From an uncultured Lachnospiraceae bacterium (lineage in GTDB: Bacteria > Bacillota > Clostridia > Lachnospirales > Lachnospiraceae), in contig CALCMD010000068.1 of the NCBI GenBank assembly GCA_937965795.1, forward strand, positions 1 to 46,961: a stretch of DNA of 46,961 nucleotides, given 5' to 3'. Both the position numbers and the translations under genes were made by a program. Below the pieces are notes generated by a model. The model did no database searches and had not been told where the DNA came from. It worked only from the letters and a program-made list of their open reading frames with translations. Positions 27,101 to 35,107 of the stretch are shown piece by piece. The number at the start of each line of letters is the position of its first letter. The stretch's first letter is position 1.

Positions 27101-30100
27101 CCGCCGCCACATAAATGCGCCCCTGGTCATCTGCTCCCACAGCCGTCGCGGCATATCCCGGCGTCAGGAAGCTTCTCTCCACCTTTCTTTTCAGAAGATC
27201 ATAAACCATGCACTTCTCCTGATAAACCACATACAGCTTCTCCCCGGCGCTGTAGGCGCGGGTGCAGCCCGAAAACGTATACACAGGAACACTCTGTTTC
27301 GAAACCAGAGAGTAAAAAGAGAGGTTCTTTCCGTTCAGAAAATAAATTCCATTTTGCTGCACACAGGGAATCTGCATCGTTTCCGTACTGATGGAGGTAT
27401 AAGAAAGCGCTGCCGCCGGAAGCCCCGTCACCTCGGTCTGCGGCATTTGATAAGCATCCCCTGTGATCGTAAAGTTTTTCTCTGCCTGATAAGCGCCGTC
27501 TGCGCTTCTTACGGAAACGGTAACTGTCCCCGGCTGGTAAGCCGAAAGCGTCCCGTCGGGGGAGACCCCAGCCGTCTCCGGTTCGCTGCTCGTCCACTCA
27601 AAATCTAACACAAGCGCCGGGTCCAGCTTTGCATAAAGCTTCAGCGTATCTCCGACTGCGAGCGTATCTGCCTCTGCCTCCAGCTCCAATACCTGAACGC
27701 CTGCAAGTCCGTCCAGGTCTTCCCAGCGTTTATCCTTCGGGTAAGTAAGTGTTTCCATCTTATCCGCCCAGCCCTGTCCGGAAAAACTGCAATAAATCGT
27801 AATCCCTTCTGTATTCACAGGATTGCCTGACCCATATGGAGCGGAACCTTTAAAAATCAACGTTTCCAGAGAAAGACAACCGCTAAATGCCGAATATCCC
27901 AGATAGCTCAATCCTTCCGGAAAATAAACCTGTCTGAGATTTCGATTGTTCTTGGCGGCATATTGTTCAATCCTTCTGACACTTTCCGGAATATGCAATG
28001 TTTCCATCGGAAGATTCAGAGGAATCATAAGAAGCTGCGTTTTTTCTTTATCATATAAAATCCCGTCCTCTGAGCAGTAATTTACATTCTCCGCTGCCAC
28101 CTCGACAGAACTCAGGCTGTCACAGCCACTGAAAATCTCTGAACCAATCTCCAAAAGACCTCCGGGCAGACTAATCGAAGCCAGTTTCTTACAATCCCCA
28201 AACGCATAATTTCCAACTGCTGTAAGACTGTCCGGAAGTTCGACCTCTTCCAGTTTCTTTAACTGATAAAACGCATAAGAGCCAATCGATGTAACGCCTT
28301 CCTCCACTCTTATCGAAGTAATCACATTACGGTAAGGATAAAACGGTGAGATCTCCTCCCCGTATAGAGAGTAGTCTCCCATAGCTCCATTTCCGCTGAT
28401 GGTCAGCGCTCCCGTGCCGCCATCCAGCGCCCAGGTCACTCCTTCTCCGCAGTTACCGGAAAGTGCATCCAGTGAAAGAAACGTCACCGGATACCCAGTG
28501 TTCTCCGCATAAGTCTGTGCGGCTGAACCCATATGCCCTGCCAGAACCACAGGCATCGCAAGATAGGTTCCGCTGCTTCCATTGTTACAGTAATATCCAA
28601 AAGCCCGCACGCCAATCTCCGTCACGCTCTCCGGAACGTTCACCTGCGTCAAGGCCGTACATCCGAGAAATGCGCACTCGCCAATCGCTGTCACGCTCTC
28701 CGGGATGGTCACCTCTTCGATTGAAGCACAGAAACGGAATGCAAACGGCGAAATCGAAACAATCCCCTCCGGAATCGCAACCTGCGCAGGATACCCTTCT
28801 CCCTGATACGCATACGCCGTCCTTCCCAACACCACAAGACCCTCTTCCTGTCCTTCCAAAAACGGCGTATCATGAAACGCATCTGCTCCAATCCATGTCA
28901 CGCCCTCCGGGACTGTCACCTTCTCCAGTGCAGTACATTTTTCAAATGCGGAAGTCCCGATGGAACACAGGCTCTCCGGAAGCCGCACCTCCGTAATCTC
29001 TGTATGGTTTTTGAATACCTCATCCGAAATGCTGGTCACGCCCTCCGGGACTTCCGCCACCGCATCGCTGCCGTTGTACTGATAAAGCAGCCCATTCCCC
29101 AGCACCACAAACTTGATCTCCGAAAGATTTTCTGCGTAGGCAGTATTTTTGAAAGCATTCGCCCCAATCGCAGTCACGCTCTCCGGCACCGCCACCTCCG
29201 CCAGATTGCTACAGTATGCAAATGCCGATTCCCCGACGGACGACACACTTTCCGGTATCTCAATACCTGTCAAGGCACATCCATAAAAAGCCTGCGCTCC
29301 AATCTTCTGAATACCGTTTTTCAGTACCACTTCCCGCAGAGCCCTGCAATTAGAAAAAATGCTTTCCGGAACCTCTGTAAGCCCAGATGGAAGCGCTACC
29401 TTCTGAAGCGCATAGCACTGTGTAAACGCACTGCGTCCAATTTCCGTCACACTGTCGGGCATCGGAATCTCTGCAAGTTTCCAGTCATCAAAAAAGGCAC
29501 TCGCGCCTATCGTTTTCAGTCCATCCGGAAGGCTTATGCGCTCTAGGTTATAACAGTGCATGAAAGCATAATCACCAATCGTCGTTACCTTCGCAGGAAT
29601 CACAATTTCCTTCAATTTCTCACAGCTCTCAAACGTCCATTCCTCTACAGCGACAATCTCTTCCGGGAGCGTGATCTGTTCCAGCACGCCGCAGCCTGCA
29701 AACGCAGCATCCCCAATTGATCTAACACCCGACGGGATCTCCGCCTGCTCCAGCTTTTCACATCCCCGGAACGCACTGCTTCCAATCCGCCGCACACTCC
29801 CTGGCATGCTGACCGTCCGCAGCTTCGTACAGCGGTAAAAAGCATAATTTCCTACAGAAGTAATCCCCTCCGCAATCTCCACCGACGTAATCCTGTCCCG
29901 ATAAGAAGAAAAAGGTGAATCCGAACTGGAACCACTGCTGTCTGCCATATCGCCGGAACCTCTGAAAGTCAGCGTTCCCGTTGACAGGTCAAGAGAATAG
30001 GTAACGTTGTCTCCATACGTACCAGTCACAGACTCCGTATCCGCTGCCATAGTATCCGCCGCCCCAGCCTCCTGGATTCTCTCTGCATCCCCGGTTTCTT

Positions 30101-30389
30101 CCGGTTTCTCTTCTTCATCCACCAGATTCCATTCTGCCTGTACCTCCGGAAGTTCCTGGTTCACCTGCATCCATCCAGCGTCCGGCTCTGCCGGAAGCTG
30201 CTTTTCAAGCCCCTCTTCTGCTTCCTGGCATACCGTTTCTTCTTCCGCCATCCCCGCATCCTGCACTTCCTGGCTGCCTTCCAGACGTACTTCCTCTGTA
30301 CTTCCCCTCTCACCCTGCGCAAAGCCCGCCATACACGGCTGCATTGCCAGAACCACAGACAGGAAAGCTGAAAACACCCTTCGTTTCAT
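24129..30389 (-). CDS. Giant BspA-like leucine-rich-repeat surface protein
   Basis: The 2086-residue secreted protein starts at the ATG at 30389 (MKRRVFSAF), which has GAAGGG upstream and gives a normal signal peptide (about 1-25). An ATG eight codons earlier has no ribosome site. After an acidic region come two copies of one unit, a small beta module followed by LRR_5 repeats of about 23 residues (cores such as VTAIGxxAFxxCxxLxxVxIPxSV): about 121-640 and 643-890. Big_2 immunoglobulin-like domains follow at about 900-970 and 1331-1408. Two long beta-rich, propeller-like stretches of unknown fold follow each Big_2 domain. A cysteine-pair module (YTCQVCG, SCSVCGKTE; about 1835-1885) comes next, and a final LRR_5 block (1920-2086) with a lysine-rich end. 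There is no LPxTG or membrane anchor. An adhesion or host-binding role is inferred from BspA relatives. Confidence 0.88.
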   Translation of the reverse strand: MKRRVFSAFLSVVLAMQPCMAGFAQGERGSTEEVRLEGSQEVQDAGMAEEETVCQEAEEGLEKQLPAEPDAGWMQVNQELPEVQAEWNLVDEEEKPEETGDAERIQEAGAADTMAADTESVTGTYGDNVTYSLDLSTGTLTFRGSGDMADSSGSSSDSPFSSYRDRITSVEIAEGITSVGNYAFYRCTKLRTVSMPGSVRRIGSSAFRGCEKLEQAEIPSGVRSIGDAAFAGCGVLEQITLPEEIVAVEEWTFESCEKLKEIVIPAKVTTIGDYAFMHCYNLERISLPDGLKTIGASAFFDDWKLAEIPMPDSVTEIGRSAFTQCYALQKVALPSGLTEVPESIFSNCRALREVVLKNGIQKIGAQAFYGCALTGIEIPESVSSVGESAFAYCSNLAEVAVPESVTAIGANAFKNTAYAENLSEIKFVVLGNGLLYQYNGSDAVAEVPEGVTSISDEVFKNHTEITEVRLPESLCSIGTSAFEKCTALEKVTVPEGVTWIGADAFHDTPFLEGQEEGLVVLGRTAYAYQGEGYPAQVAIPEGIVSISPFAFRFCASIEEVTIPESVTAIGECAFLGCTALTQVNVPESVTEIGVRAFGYYCNNGSSGTYLAMPVVLAGHMGSAAQTYAENTGYPVTFLSLDALSGNCGEGVTWALDGGTGALTISGNGAMGDYSLYGEEISPFYPYRNVITSIRVEEGVTSIGSYAFYQLKKLEEVELPDSLTAVGNYAFGDCKKLASISLPGGLLEIGSEIFSGCDSLSSVEVAAENVNYCSEDGILYDKEKTQLLMIPLNLPMETLHIPESVRRIEQYAAKNNRNLRQVYFPEGLSYLGYSAFSGCLSLETLIFKGSAPYGSGNPVNTEGITIYCSFSGQGWADKMETLTYPKDKRWEDLDGLAGVQVLELEAEADTLAVGDTLKLYAKLDPALVLDFEWTSSEPETAGVSPDGTLSAYQPGTVTVSVRSADGAYQAEKNFTITGDAYQMPQTEVTGLPAAALSYTSISTETMQIPCVQQNGIYFLNGKNLSFYSLVSKQSVPVYTFSGCTRAYSAGEKLYVVYQEKCMVYDLLKRKVERSFLTPGYAATAVGADDQGRIYVAADDSDNPYDHRIFLFTPEGTLLSWMPSGTRVYRFNGFDSANGNFYIEVYYDFYSWGYSHPGLALRMGNVTDNVIKPVNTYNSFQESGLISREMDNIIYLCQDVNKKHQNNAALLGGRYLTAVSVLMGVVQVMDSHSENLEICQRYLREPVEDEQESSYYDTSSIGVRTVYHEGHDSLILYENGRLLTEYDIQTGKRMADYYAAHSVFNMFWMEETLVLIEKENDVYYVELVDWSDPDRIEITGEDTMRVGESRHLTIRHEKPYTSYYEWSSGEIRTASVSENGDLTAWKAGTAEITASNISGTLSATHRVTVQEREGGDRDGGVITSDGTASQNLSRNNYQVWSSTINSYLAERENQTLERVEYIRDTGVLVETYAEDGSRTGSLTIEPALPLFGGFFAGENYNFLVFGQKNEQESDECEIMRVVKYAKDWKKLGEYSVYGANTYIPFDAGSLRMTETDGKLYIHTCHEMYESGDGLHHQANMTYVVKEADMTELQSYYNVMNIAQAGYVSHSFNQFVRTDGTYVYRVDHGDGGPRAVALTRAEVNGEITDVRYVLPFPIRGGNGNNATGVSAGGFELSADHCLIVGNSVDQTDESTYSASGQRNVFLTVTGKELTKNRIVWLTDYTEADGIAPRTPQLVKLNDWQFLILWEEYKEDTNDICTKMVTVDGDGNQISDIVKTDMRLSDCQPITTGDGMVKWYATDGSSVQLYTVNPYRLESVARPDSCGDSHTWDAGRVTKEASCEEEGIRTYTCQVCGATKKESILALGHRWGAWSTVPNEKEEIVRSCSVCGKTETKPQGGSSQTGDGSGGSSEPFMPPKAGEMLTAKDGNVYTVAAGGSVVEFTKAANKNTVSASIPSSVTINQVKYQVTAIRANAFTDCKKLKKVKIPASVTAIGDSAFMNCTSLTSVIIPAKVAKIGKKAFYNCKKLRSITIKTQKLTTKKVGSKAFAKAGSSNYRKLKVKVPAKKWSVYKKLLKKKGLSSKARVRK

Positions 30390-30447
30390 AACTTTTCCCT
30401 TCTTCCTTCTCATATTTCATAGTATGTGGGTACCCCACCATATCTTT

Positions 30448-30476
30448 ATTATAGAACCCGGAAATAGAAAAGTCCA
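30448..30476 (-). promoter_or_regulatory. Sigma-A-type promoter of the BspA-like gene
   Basis: On the minus strand, TGGACT (30471-30476) and TATAAT (30448-30453) are 17 bases apart. A GC-rich near-palindrome, GTGGGTACCCCAC (about 30426-30438), lies just downstream in the leader. Confidence 0.65.
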
Positions 30477-30516
30477 CCGGAAATTCCCCTTGCAGCCAAA
30501 GGCTTATGCCTCTGAT

Positions 30517-30543
30517 GTTACTGTTCACGTTGTTCACAGTAAC
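30517..30543. promoter_or_regulatory. Inverted repeat in divergent intergenic region, candidate operator
   Basis: GTTACTGT (30517-30524) and ACAGTAAC (30536-30543) form a perfect 8-base dyad with an 11-base centre. TGTTCAC also occurs twice within it as a direct repeat. It lies upstream of the promoter of the BspA-like gene and about 70 bases upstream of the ATPase start codon, so it could serve either gene. Confidence 0.4.
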
Positions 30544-30614
30544 CCTCTGACTCCCTGACAGACATATTTTCAAAATCTACGCATATATTTCATCATCGAA
30601 AGGGGGACAAGTGC

Positions 30615-33179
30615 ATGACAAATCAAACACCTGTACCATCAGACAACAGGCGCGGCCAAAATATACTGGAAGAAGCCAAAAAAACCACCCTGGCAGGCAC
30701 ATTTTTAAAGCAGCTCAACGATCCGCTCATCTATATTCTCTTCGCCGCTGCCGCCATCTCGATCCTGCTGGGGGAAATCGGTGATACCAGCATTATTCTG
30801 GTCGTGATTCTGGTGAATTCCATCGTGGGCGTCGTTCAGGAGGGAAAAGCGCAGCGTGCCCTTGAAGCATTAAAGGAGCTGACCAGTCCTACGGCTCTCA
30901 TTGACATAGACGGCGTCCCTACGGAAATTCCAGCTAAAGACCTGATCGTAGGCGATAACGTTTATCTCGATGCAGGACGGCAGGTTCCTGCCGACCTGCG
31001 CCTTACCTCTGCGGTCAGCCTGAAAATCGAAGAATCTGCTCTGACTGGTGAATCCCTGCCTGTCGAGAAAGATATTCATACGGAAAATACAGCCTACATG
31101 TCCACCAATGTTACCTACGGGAAGGGCATGGGCGTCGTGACAGCAATCGGCATGGATACGGAAATTGGAAAAATCGCAAAAATGATCAACGAAGCCCCCT
31201 CCCAGATGACGCCCTTACAAAAACGGCTGGGCGATCTTGGAAAAGTCTTAAGCGTCGTTTCCGTCCTTCTTTGCGTTCTGCTCTTTTTGATCGCCCTGAT
31301 GCAGAAACGGGACGTCATGGAAATGCTCATTACCGCCATTTCCCTTGCAGTAGCCGCCGTCCCGGAGGGCCTTCCGGCCGTTGTCACTCTGGTACTGGCG
31401 CTGAGCATTTCCCGCATGGTAAAAGTAAATACCATCGTCAAACGGCTGCCCAGCGTGGAAACGCTCGGCTCCGTAAGCGTCGTCTGCTCTGACAAAACCG
31501 GAACGCTTACCCAAAATAAAATGTCCGTCAGCCTTTGCTATGTAAACGGAGAAATCCTGGAAACCACATCTCTGAATCCTTCCAGGGACGGACACTTTCT
31601 GAAAGGATTTCTTCTGTGTAACGACGCCGTCCTTTCCGCCAAAACACGGCTGGGCGATCCTACTGAGCTGGCTCTTCTGGACATGGGAAGCCTGTATCAT
31701 CTGTCCCGTGAAGCCCTGGAACAGACTTACCCCAGAACCCGTGAAATTTCTTTCAGTTCTGAAAGAAAAATGATGACCACCCTGCACAGGGACGGTTCTT
31801 CCACAGTCTCCTACACGAAAGGCTCTCCGGATGACGTCCTGGGAAAGTCCAGCCATATTTTACAAAACGGTAAAATCCTTCCCCTGACAGAAGAGCGCCG
31901 TGCCGATATCCGCCGGGTTCTTGATAAGCTTACCTCCCGCGCCTTAAGAGTCCTGGCCCTCGCCATGCGCACCGGAGATCAGACGCCGCAGGAAAAAGAC
32001 CTGATTTTTCTTGGTCTGGCAGGCATGAAAGACCCCATCCGCCCGGAAGCCGCACGCGCCGTTCAGGATTTCCGGGACGCCGGCGTCCGCACCGTGATGA
32101 TTACCGGCGACCGCATCGACACGGCTCTCGCCATTGCGCGGGAGCTCGGCATCGCTTCTGAAATGTATGAATGTATGACGGGAAACGATTTACAGAAAAT
32201 GTCCGATCCGGAGCTGGCGGCCGCCGCTTCCCGCATTCGCGTCTATGCGCACGTCTCGCCGGAACACAAGATGCGTATTATATCCGCTCTGAAATCTACC
32301 GGGAAAATCGTGGCGATGACGGGAGACGGCGTCAACGACGCACCCTCACTGAAAACCGCTGATGTGGGAATCGCTATGGGAATCACTGGTACGGACGTCG
32401 CCAAAAACGCCGCCGATATTGTTTTGACGGATGATAACTTTGCCACCATCGCAAAAGCCATTGCCGAGGGACGGAGCATTTATGAGAACATCAAAAAGTC
32501 AGTACTTTTTCTGCTCTCCTCCAACTTTGGTGAAATCATCACCATGCTCCTCGCTATCCTTCTGGGCCTGGCTTCCCCGCTAAAGCCCAGCCACATCCTG
32601 TGGATCAATCTGATCACAGATTCTCTTCCGGCTCTGGCTCTTGGCATTGACCGCGGCGATTCCACCCATTTCATGAAACGGCCGCCCCGTCCCGAAAATG
32701 AAAGCCTTTTTGCAGAAGGCGGCCTTGCCTGTACGCTCCTGTACGGATGCCTGATTGCTTTTATCAGCATGGTCGCATTTTTACAGCTTCCCATCAGCAT
32801 TCTTCTCTCAAAGAAAGCGTCCATCTCGCTTGGTTCTATTCAGCTTTTGTTAAACGATACTGCCATTCTCGCACGCTCCCAGACCTTTGCCTTTACCGTG
32901 CTTGGCATGTCCCAGCTCTTTCACGCCATCGGCATGAGAGATGTAGAAACTTCTGTTTTCCGCATGAATCATCTTTCCAACCGCCTGATGATTTTTGCCT
33001 TTTTTACCGGAATCGGCTTACAGCTTATGGTAACGGAGATTCCCTACTTTATTCAGGTGTTTGGAACCTGTCATCTTTCCTTTTCCGACTGGGGACAAAT
33101 GATTTTCCTGGCCTCCATGCCCCTGATCGTTCATGAGCTGCTGGTACTGATATCCGCAAAACACAGAAAAGAAAAATAG
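30615..33179 (+). CDS. Ca2+-type (P2A) cation-transporting P-type ATPase
   Basis: The 854-residue membrane pump is of the SERCA/PMR1 class. It exports Ca2+, perhaps with other divalent ions. Motifs are the actuator loop LTGESLPVEK, M4 VAAVPEGLPAV (Pro250 region), the phosphorylated Asp293 in DKTGTLTQNK, KGSPDDVL, the hinge TGDGVNDAPSLK, M5 NFGEIITM and M6 NLITDSLPALALGID (Asn665). The M4 Glu, M6 Asn and Asp agree with a calcium site. The N terminus is short: only about 25 residues precede the first helix, so the usual start of the actuator domain (GLSxxEAxxRL) is missing. No in-frame upstream start exists before a stop at 30540. The site AAAGGGGG precedes the ATG. Confidence 0.93.
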   Translation: MTNQTPVPSDNRRGQNILEEAKKTTLAGTFLKQLNDPLIYILFAAAAISILLGEIGDTSIILVVILVNSIVGVVQEGKAQRALEALKELTSPTALIDIDGVPTEIPAKDLIVGDNVYLDAGRQVPADLRLTSAVSLKIEESALTGESLPVEKDIHTENTAYMSTNVTYGKGMGVVTAIGMDTEIGKIAKMINEAPSQMTPLQKRLGDLGKVLSVVSVLLCVLLFLIALMQKRDVMEMLITAISLAVAAVPEGLPAVVTLVLALSISRMVKVNTIVKRLPSVETLGSVSVVCSDKTGTLTQNKMSVSLCYVNGEILETTSLNPSRDGHFLKGFLLCNDAVLSAKTRLGDPTELALLDMGSLYHLSREALEQTYPRTREISFSSERKMMTTLHRDGSSTVSYTKGSPDDVLGKSSHILQNGKILPLTEERRADIRRVLDKLTSRALRVLALAMRTGDQTPQEKDLIFLGLAGMKDPIRPEAARAVQDFRDAGVRTVMITGDRIDTALAIARELGIASEMYECMTGNDLQKMSDPELAAAASRIRVYAHVSPEHKMRIISALKSTGKIVAMTGDGVNDAPSLKTADVGIAMGITGTDVAKNAADIVLTDDNFATIAKAIAEGRSIYENIKKSVLFLLSSNFGEIITMLLAILLGLASPLKPSHILWINLITDSLPALALGIDRGDSTHFMKRPPRPENESLFAEGGLACTLLYGCLIAFISMVAFLQLPISILLSKKASISLGSIQLLLNDTAILARSQTFAFTVLGMSQLFHAIGMRDVETSVFRMNHLSNRLMIFAFFTGIGLQLMVTEIPYFIQVFGTCHLSFSDWGQMIFLASMPLIVHELLVLISAKHRKEK

Positions 33180-33185
33180 AAAGAA

Positions 33186-33216
33186 GGGCTGTCAACGAAC
33201 AGCCCCCTCTTTTTAC
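33186..33216. terminator. Terminator after the P-type ATPase gene
   Basis: GGGCTGT (33186-33192) pairs with ACAGCCC (33199-33205) around a six-base loop. CCTCTTTTT follows on the plus strand. It separates the ATPase gene from the convergent DUF1622 gene. Confidence 0.75.
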
Positions 33217-33539
33217 TCTATATTAATTCCTTTTTCTTCTTCCTTGATTTCCCAGTGAATCAGAAATGTCAATGCTGCCCGCAGGGCGATAATGCCTGCT
33301 ACAATGCCGATCTCCTTCCATTCCCTGACCACGACCGTCCTCAAAATCTCGCTTCCCATCTTAAACTCCAGGCCCATCGCCAGACCCTTCGCCAATGCGA
33401 TTCTGGTATCCGGACAGCGTTTCAGATATTTATAAAATCCTACGATGCCCGCCCATATGATAATCCCCACACCGATAAATTCAAATAAAAGAATTGCAAT
33501 ATTGGCAATATGCTCCAGCGCCACTTCCAGAAACTCCAT
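33213..33539 (-). CDS. DUF1622 membrane protein
   Basis: The 108-residue protein has three predicted membrane helices (IAILLFEFIGVGIIIWAGIVG; GLEFKMGSEILRTVV region; IGIVAGIIALRAALTFLI) and the family-like KGLAMGLEFKMGSEIL and REWKEIGIVAGIIALRA segments. The function is unknown. I chose the ATG at 33539 because AAAGGAGG lies upstream; the longer open frame has no such site. It is 75 bases downstream of spoVG and may share its transcript. Confidence 0.8.
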   Translation of the reverse strand: MEFLEVALEHIANIAILLFEFIGVGIIIWAGIVGFYKYLKRCPDTRIALAKGLAMGLEFKMGSEILRTVVVREWKEIGIVAGIIALRAALTFLIHWEIKEEEKGINIE

Positions 33540-33614
33540 CTCCTGCCTCCTTTGTTCTACACTGAAACCGCCGCAAAGCACTTTCATACCCTGCGGCGGT
33601 CTTATCCATTCCAT

Positions 33615-33899
33615 TTATGATTCTGCTGTCTCCCCAGCCTCCTCTGCTGCCACAATCTCATGCTGCTGTAAAATAATTCTCTGAATCATCTCCCTGGTAT
33701 CGGAGTTAATCGGATGCGCAATGTCACGATACTCACCATCGGATGCTTTCCGGCTTGGCATTGCAATAAACAACCCCTTCTCCCCTTCAATCACCTTGAT
33801 GTCATGGACTACAAACTCATCATCAATCGTGATGGAAACAACCGCTTTCATCTTTCCTTCTTTTGCAACTTTTCGCACTCTCACATCCGTAATTTTCAT
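33615..33899 (-). CDS. spoVG: Septation/sporulation regulator SpoVG
   Basis: The 94-residue protein matches SpoVG, a small RNA/DNA-binding regulator that affects septation and sporulation. It begins MKITDVRVRKV and carries the conserved VVSITIDDEFVVHDIKVIEG and GLFIAMPSRKASDGEYRDIAHPI stretches. The end is Ala/Glu-rich. The ATG at 33899 is chosen because AAAGGGG lies ten bases upstream and because SpoVG proteins normally start with this sequence; an open frame continues 23 codons further upstream. It lies 89 bases after glgD with no terminator between, so read-through from glgCD is likely. Confidence 0.95.
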   Translation of the reverse strand: MKITDVRVRKVAKEGKMKAVVSITIDDEFVVHDIKVIEGEKGLFIAMPSRKASDGEYRDIAHPINSDTREMIQRIILQQHEIVAAEEAGETAES

Positions 33900-33988
33900 A
33901 CTTTTGTGCCCCTTTCCCATAGATAAGTTTCTTGCTGCCTTCATCAATAATACTTTCGAAAACTTCACGTCCGGTTTTTTCCAACCTG

Positions 33989-35107
33989 TTACATAACGTA
34001 TCTTTCGCTCTCCTCAAGTACAATCTTGATTTTATTTTCTCCAACATGGTGGGAATTCGCACGAATGGTATCACGACTCTCAACGATGCAGTTTTCAATA
34101 TAAGTATTGTTCCCCAAATATACGTCATTTAAAATAATCGAATTCTTAATCACGCAATTCTCGCCAACGAAAACATTCTTAAATAAGATAGAATTCTCTA
34201 CCCGTCCATTGATGATACATCCGCTGGATACCAGACTGTTTTTAACCTCCGCACCCGGATTATATTTTGCAGGCGGAAGGTCGTCTACCTTCGAGTACAC
34301 ATCCGGATACTGACGGAAAAAGTAATCTCTCACTTCCGGCTTCAGGAAATCCTTATTCGTCTGGAAATAGGAATCTACGGAAGCAATGTTGCTCCAGTAC
34401 TCCTTCATCTTATAACCGTAAATCCGTTTCAGATTCTTATAGCGGATCAGCACATCCCTTACAAAATCATATCTGTCTTCCAGCGCACAGCGCTCGATCA
34501 GCTCAATCAACTGCCTTCTGCGGATCACATAAATTCCGGTAGAAATCGTGTTCGAAGTGGAAACCATCGGTTTCTCATCGAATTCCTCGATCCTGCTGTC
34601 CTCATTCATCTTCACAAGACCGAATCTTGTCACATCCTCTGTCGGCGGCATCTCCTTACATACCACGGTAATGTCCGCTTTCTTCTCGATATGGTATTCC
34701 AAAACCTTATTAAAGTCCAGTTTATATACACAGTCGCCAGATGCGATAATGACATACGGCTCATGGCATTTCTTTAAAAAGTCCAGGTTCTGATAGATCG
34801 CATCCGCAGTTCCCCTGTACCATGCGCTGTTATCTGCCGTGATCGTTGGGGTAAATACAAACATTCCTCCCTGTTTTCTTCCGAAATTCCACCATTTCGA
34901 TGAACTTAAATGCTCATTTAAAGAACGGGAATTATACTGTGTCAGTACCGCCACCTTCTGAACAGAAGAATTGCTCATACTGCTCAATGCAAAGTCAATG
35001 GCCCGATAGCTTCCTGCAATCGGCATTGCTGCGATTGCACGTTTCTTTGAAAGTTCTTTCATGCGGTGACTGTTACCACCTGCTAAAATGATTCCTACTG
35101 CTCTCAT
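33989..35107 (-). CDS. glgD: Glucose-1-phosphate adenylyltransferase subunit GlgD
   Basis: The 372-residue partner of GlgC forms the hetero-oligomeric ADP-glucose pyrophosphorylase of Firmicutes for glycogen synthesis. It has the nucleotidyltransferase fold (ILAGGNSHRMKELS at the N terminus) and a C-terminal left-handed beta-helix (GCIINGRVENSILFKNVFVG). The normal GSRL and KPAVxFGG residues of GlgC are replaced by NSHRM and RAIAAMPIAG, which fits the regulatory or low-activity GlgD type. The start overlaps the glgC stop by four bases (ATGA). Confidence 0.93.
   Translation of the reverse strand: MRAVGIILAGGNSHRMKELSKKRAIAAMPIAGSYRAIDFALSSMSNSSVQKVAVLTQYNSRSLNEHLSSSKWWNFGRKQGGMFVFTPTITADNSAWYRGTADAIYQNLDFLKKCHEPYVIIASGDCVYKLDFNKVLEYHIEKKADITVVCKEMPPTEDVTRFGLVKMNEDSRIEEFDEKPMVSTSNTISTGIYVIRRRQLIELIERCALEDRYDFVRDVLIRYKNLKRIYGYKMKEYWSNIASVDSYFQTNKDFLKPEVRDYFFRQYPDVYSKVDDLPPAKYNPGAEVKNSLVSSGCIINGRVENSILFKNVFVGENCVIKNSIILNDVYLGNNTYIENCIVESRDTIRANSHHVGENKIKIVLEESERYVM

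Noticed and set aside
26328..27608. 426-codon antisense frame inside the BspA-like gene
   Set aside because: It is His/Arg/Ile-biased, as expected for a mirror frame of a real gene, and has no family match.
28400..29900. CRISPR-like repeated DNA
   Set aside because: The regular repeats are codons of LRR_5 units in an open reading frame, with variable sequence and no spacer structure.
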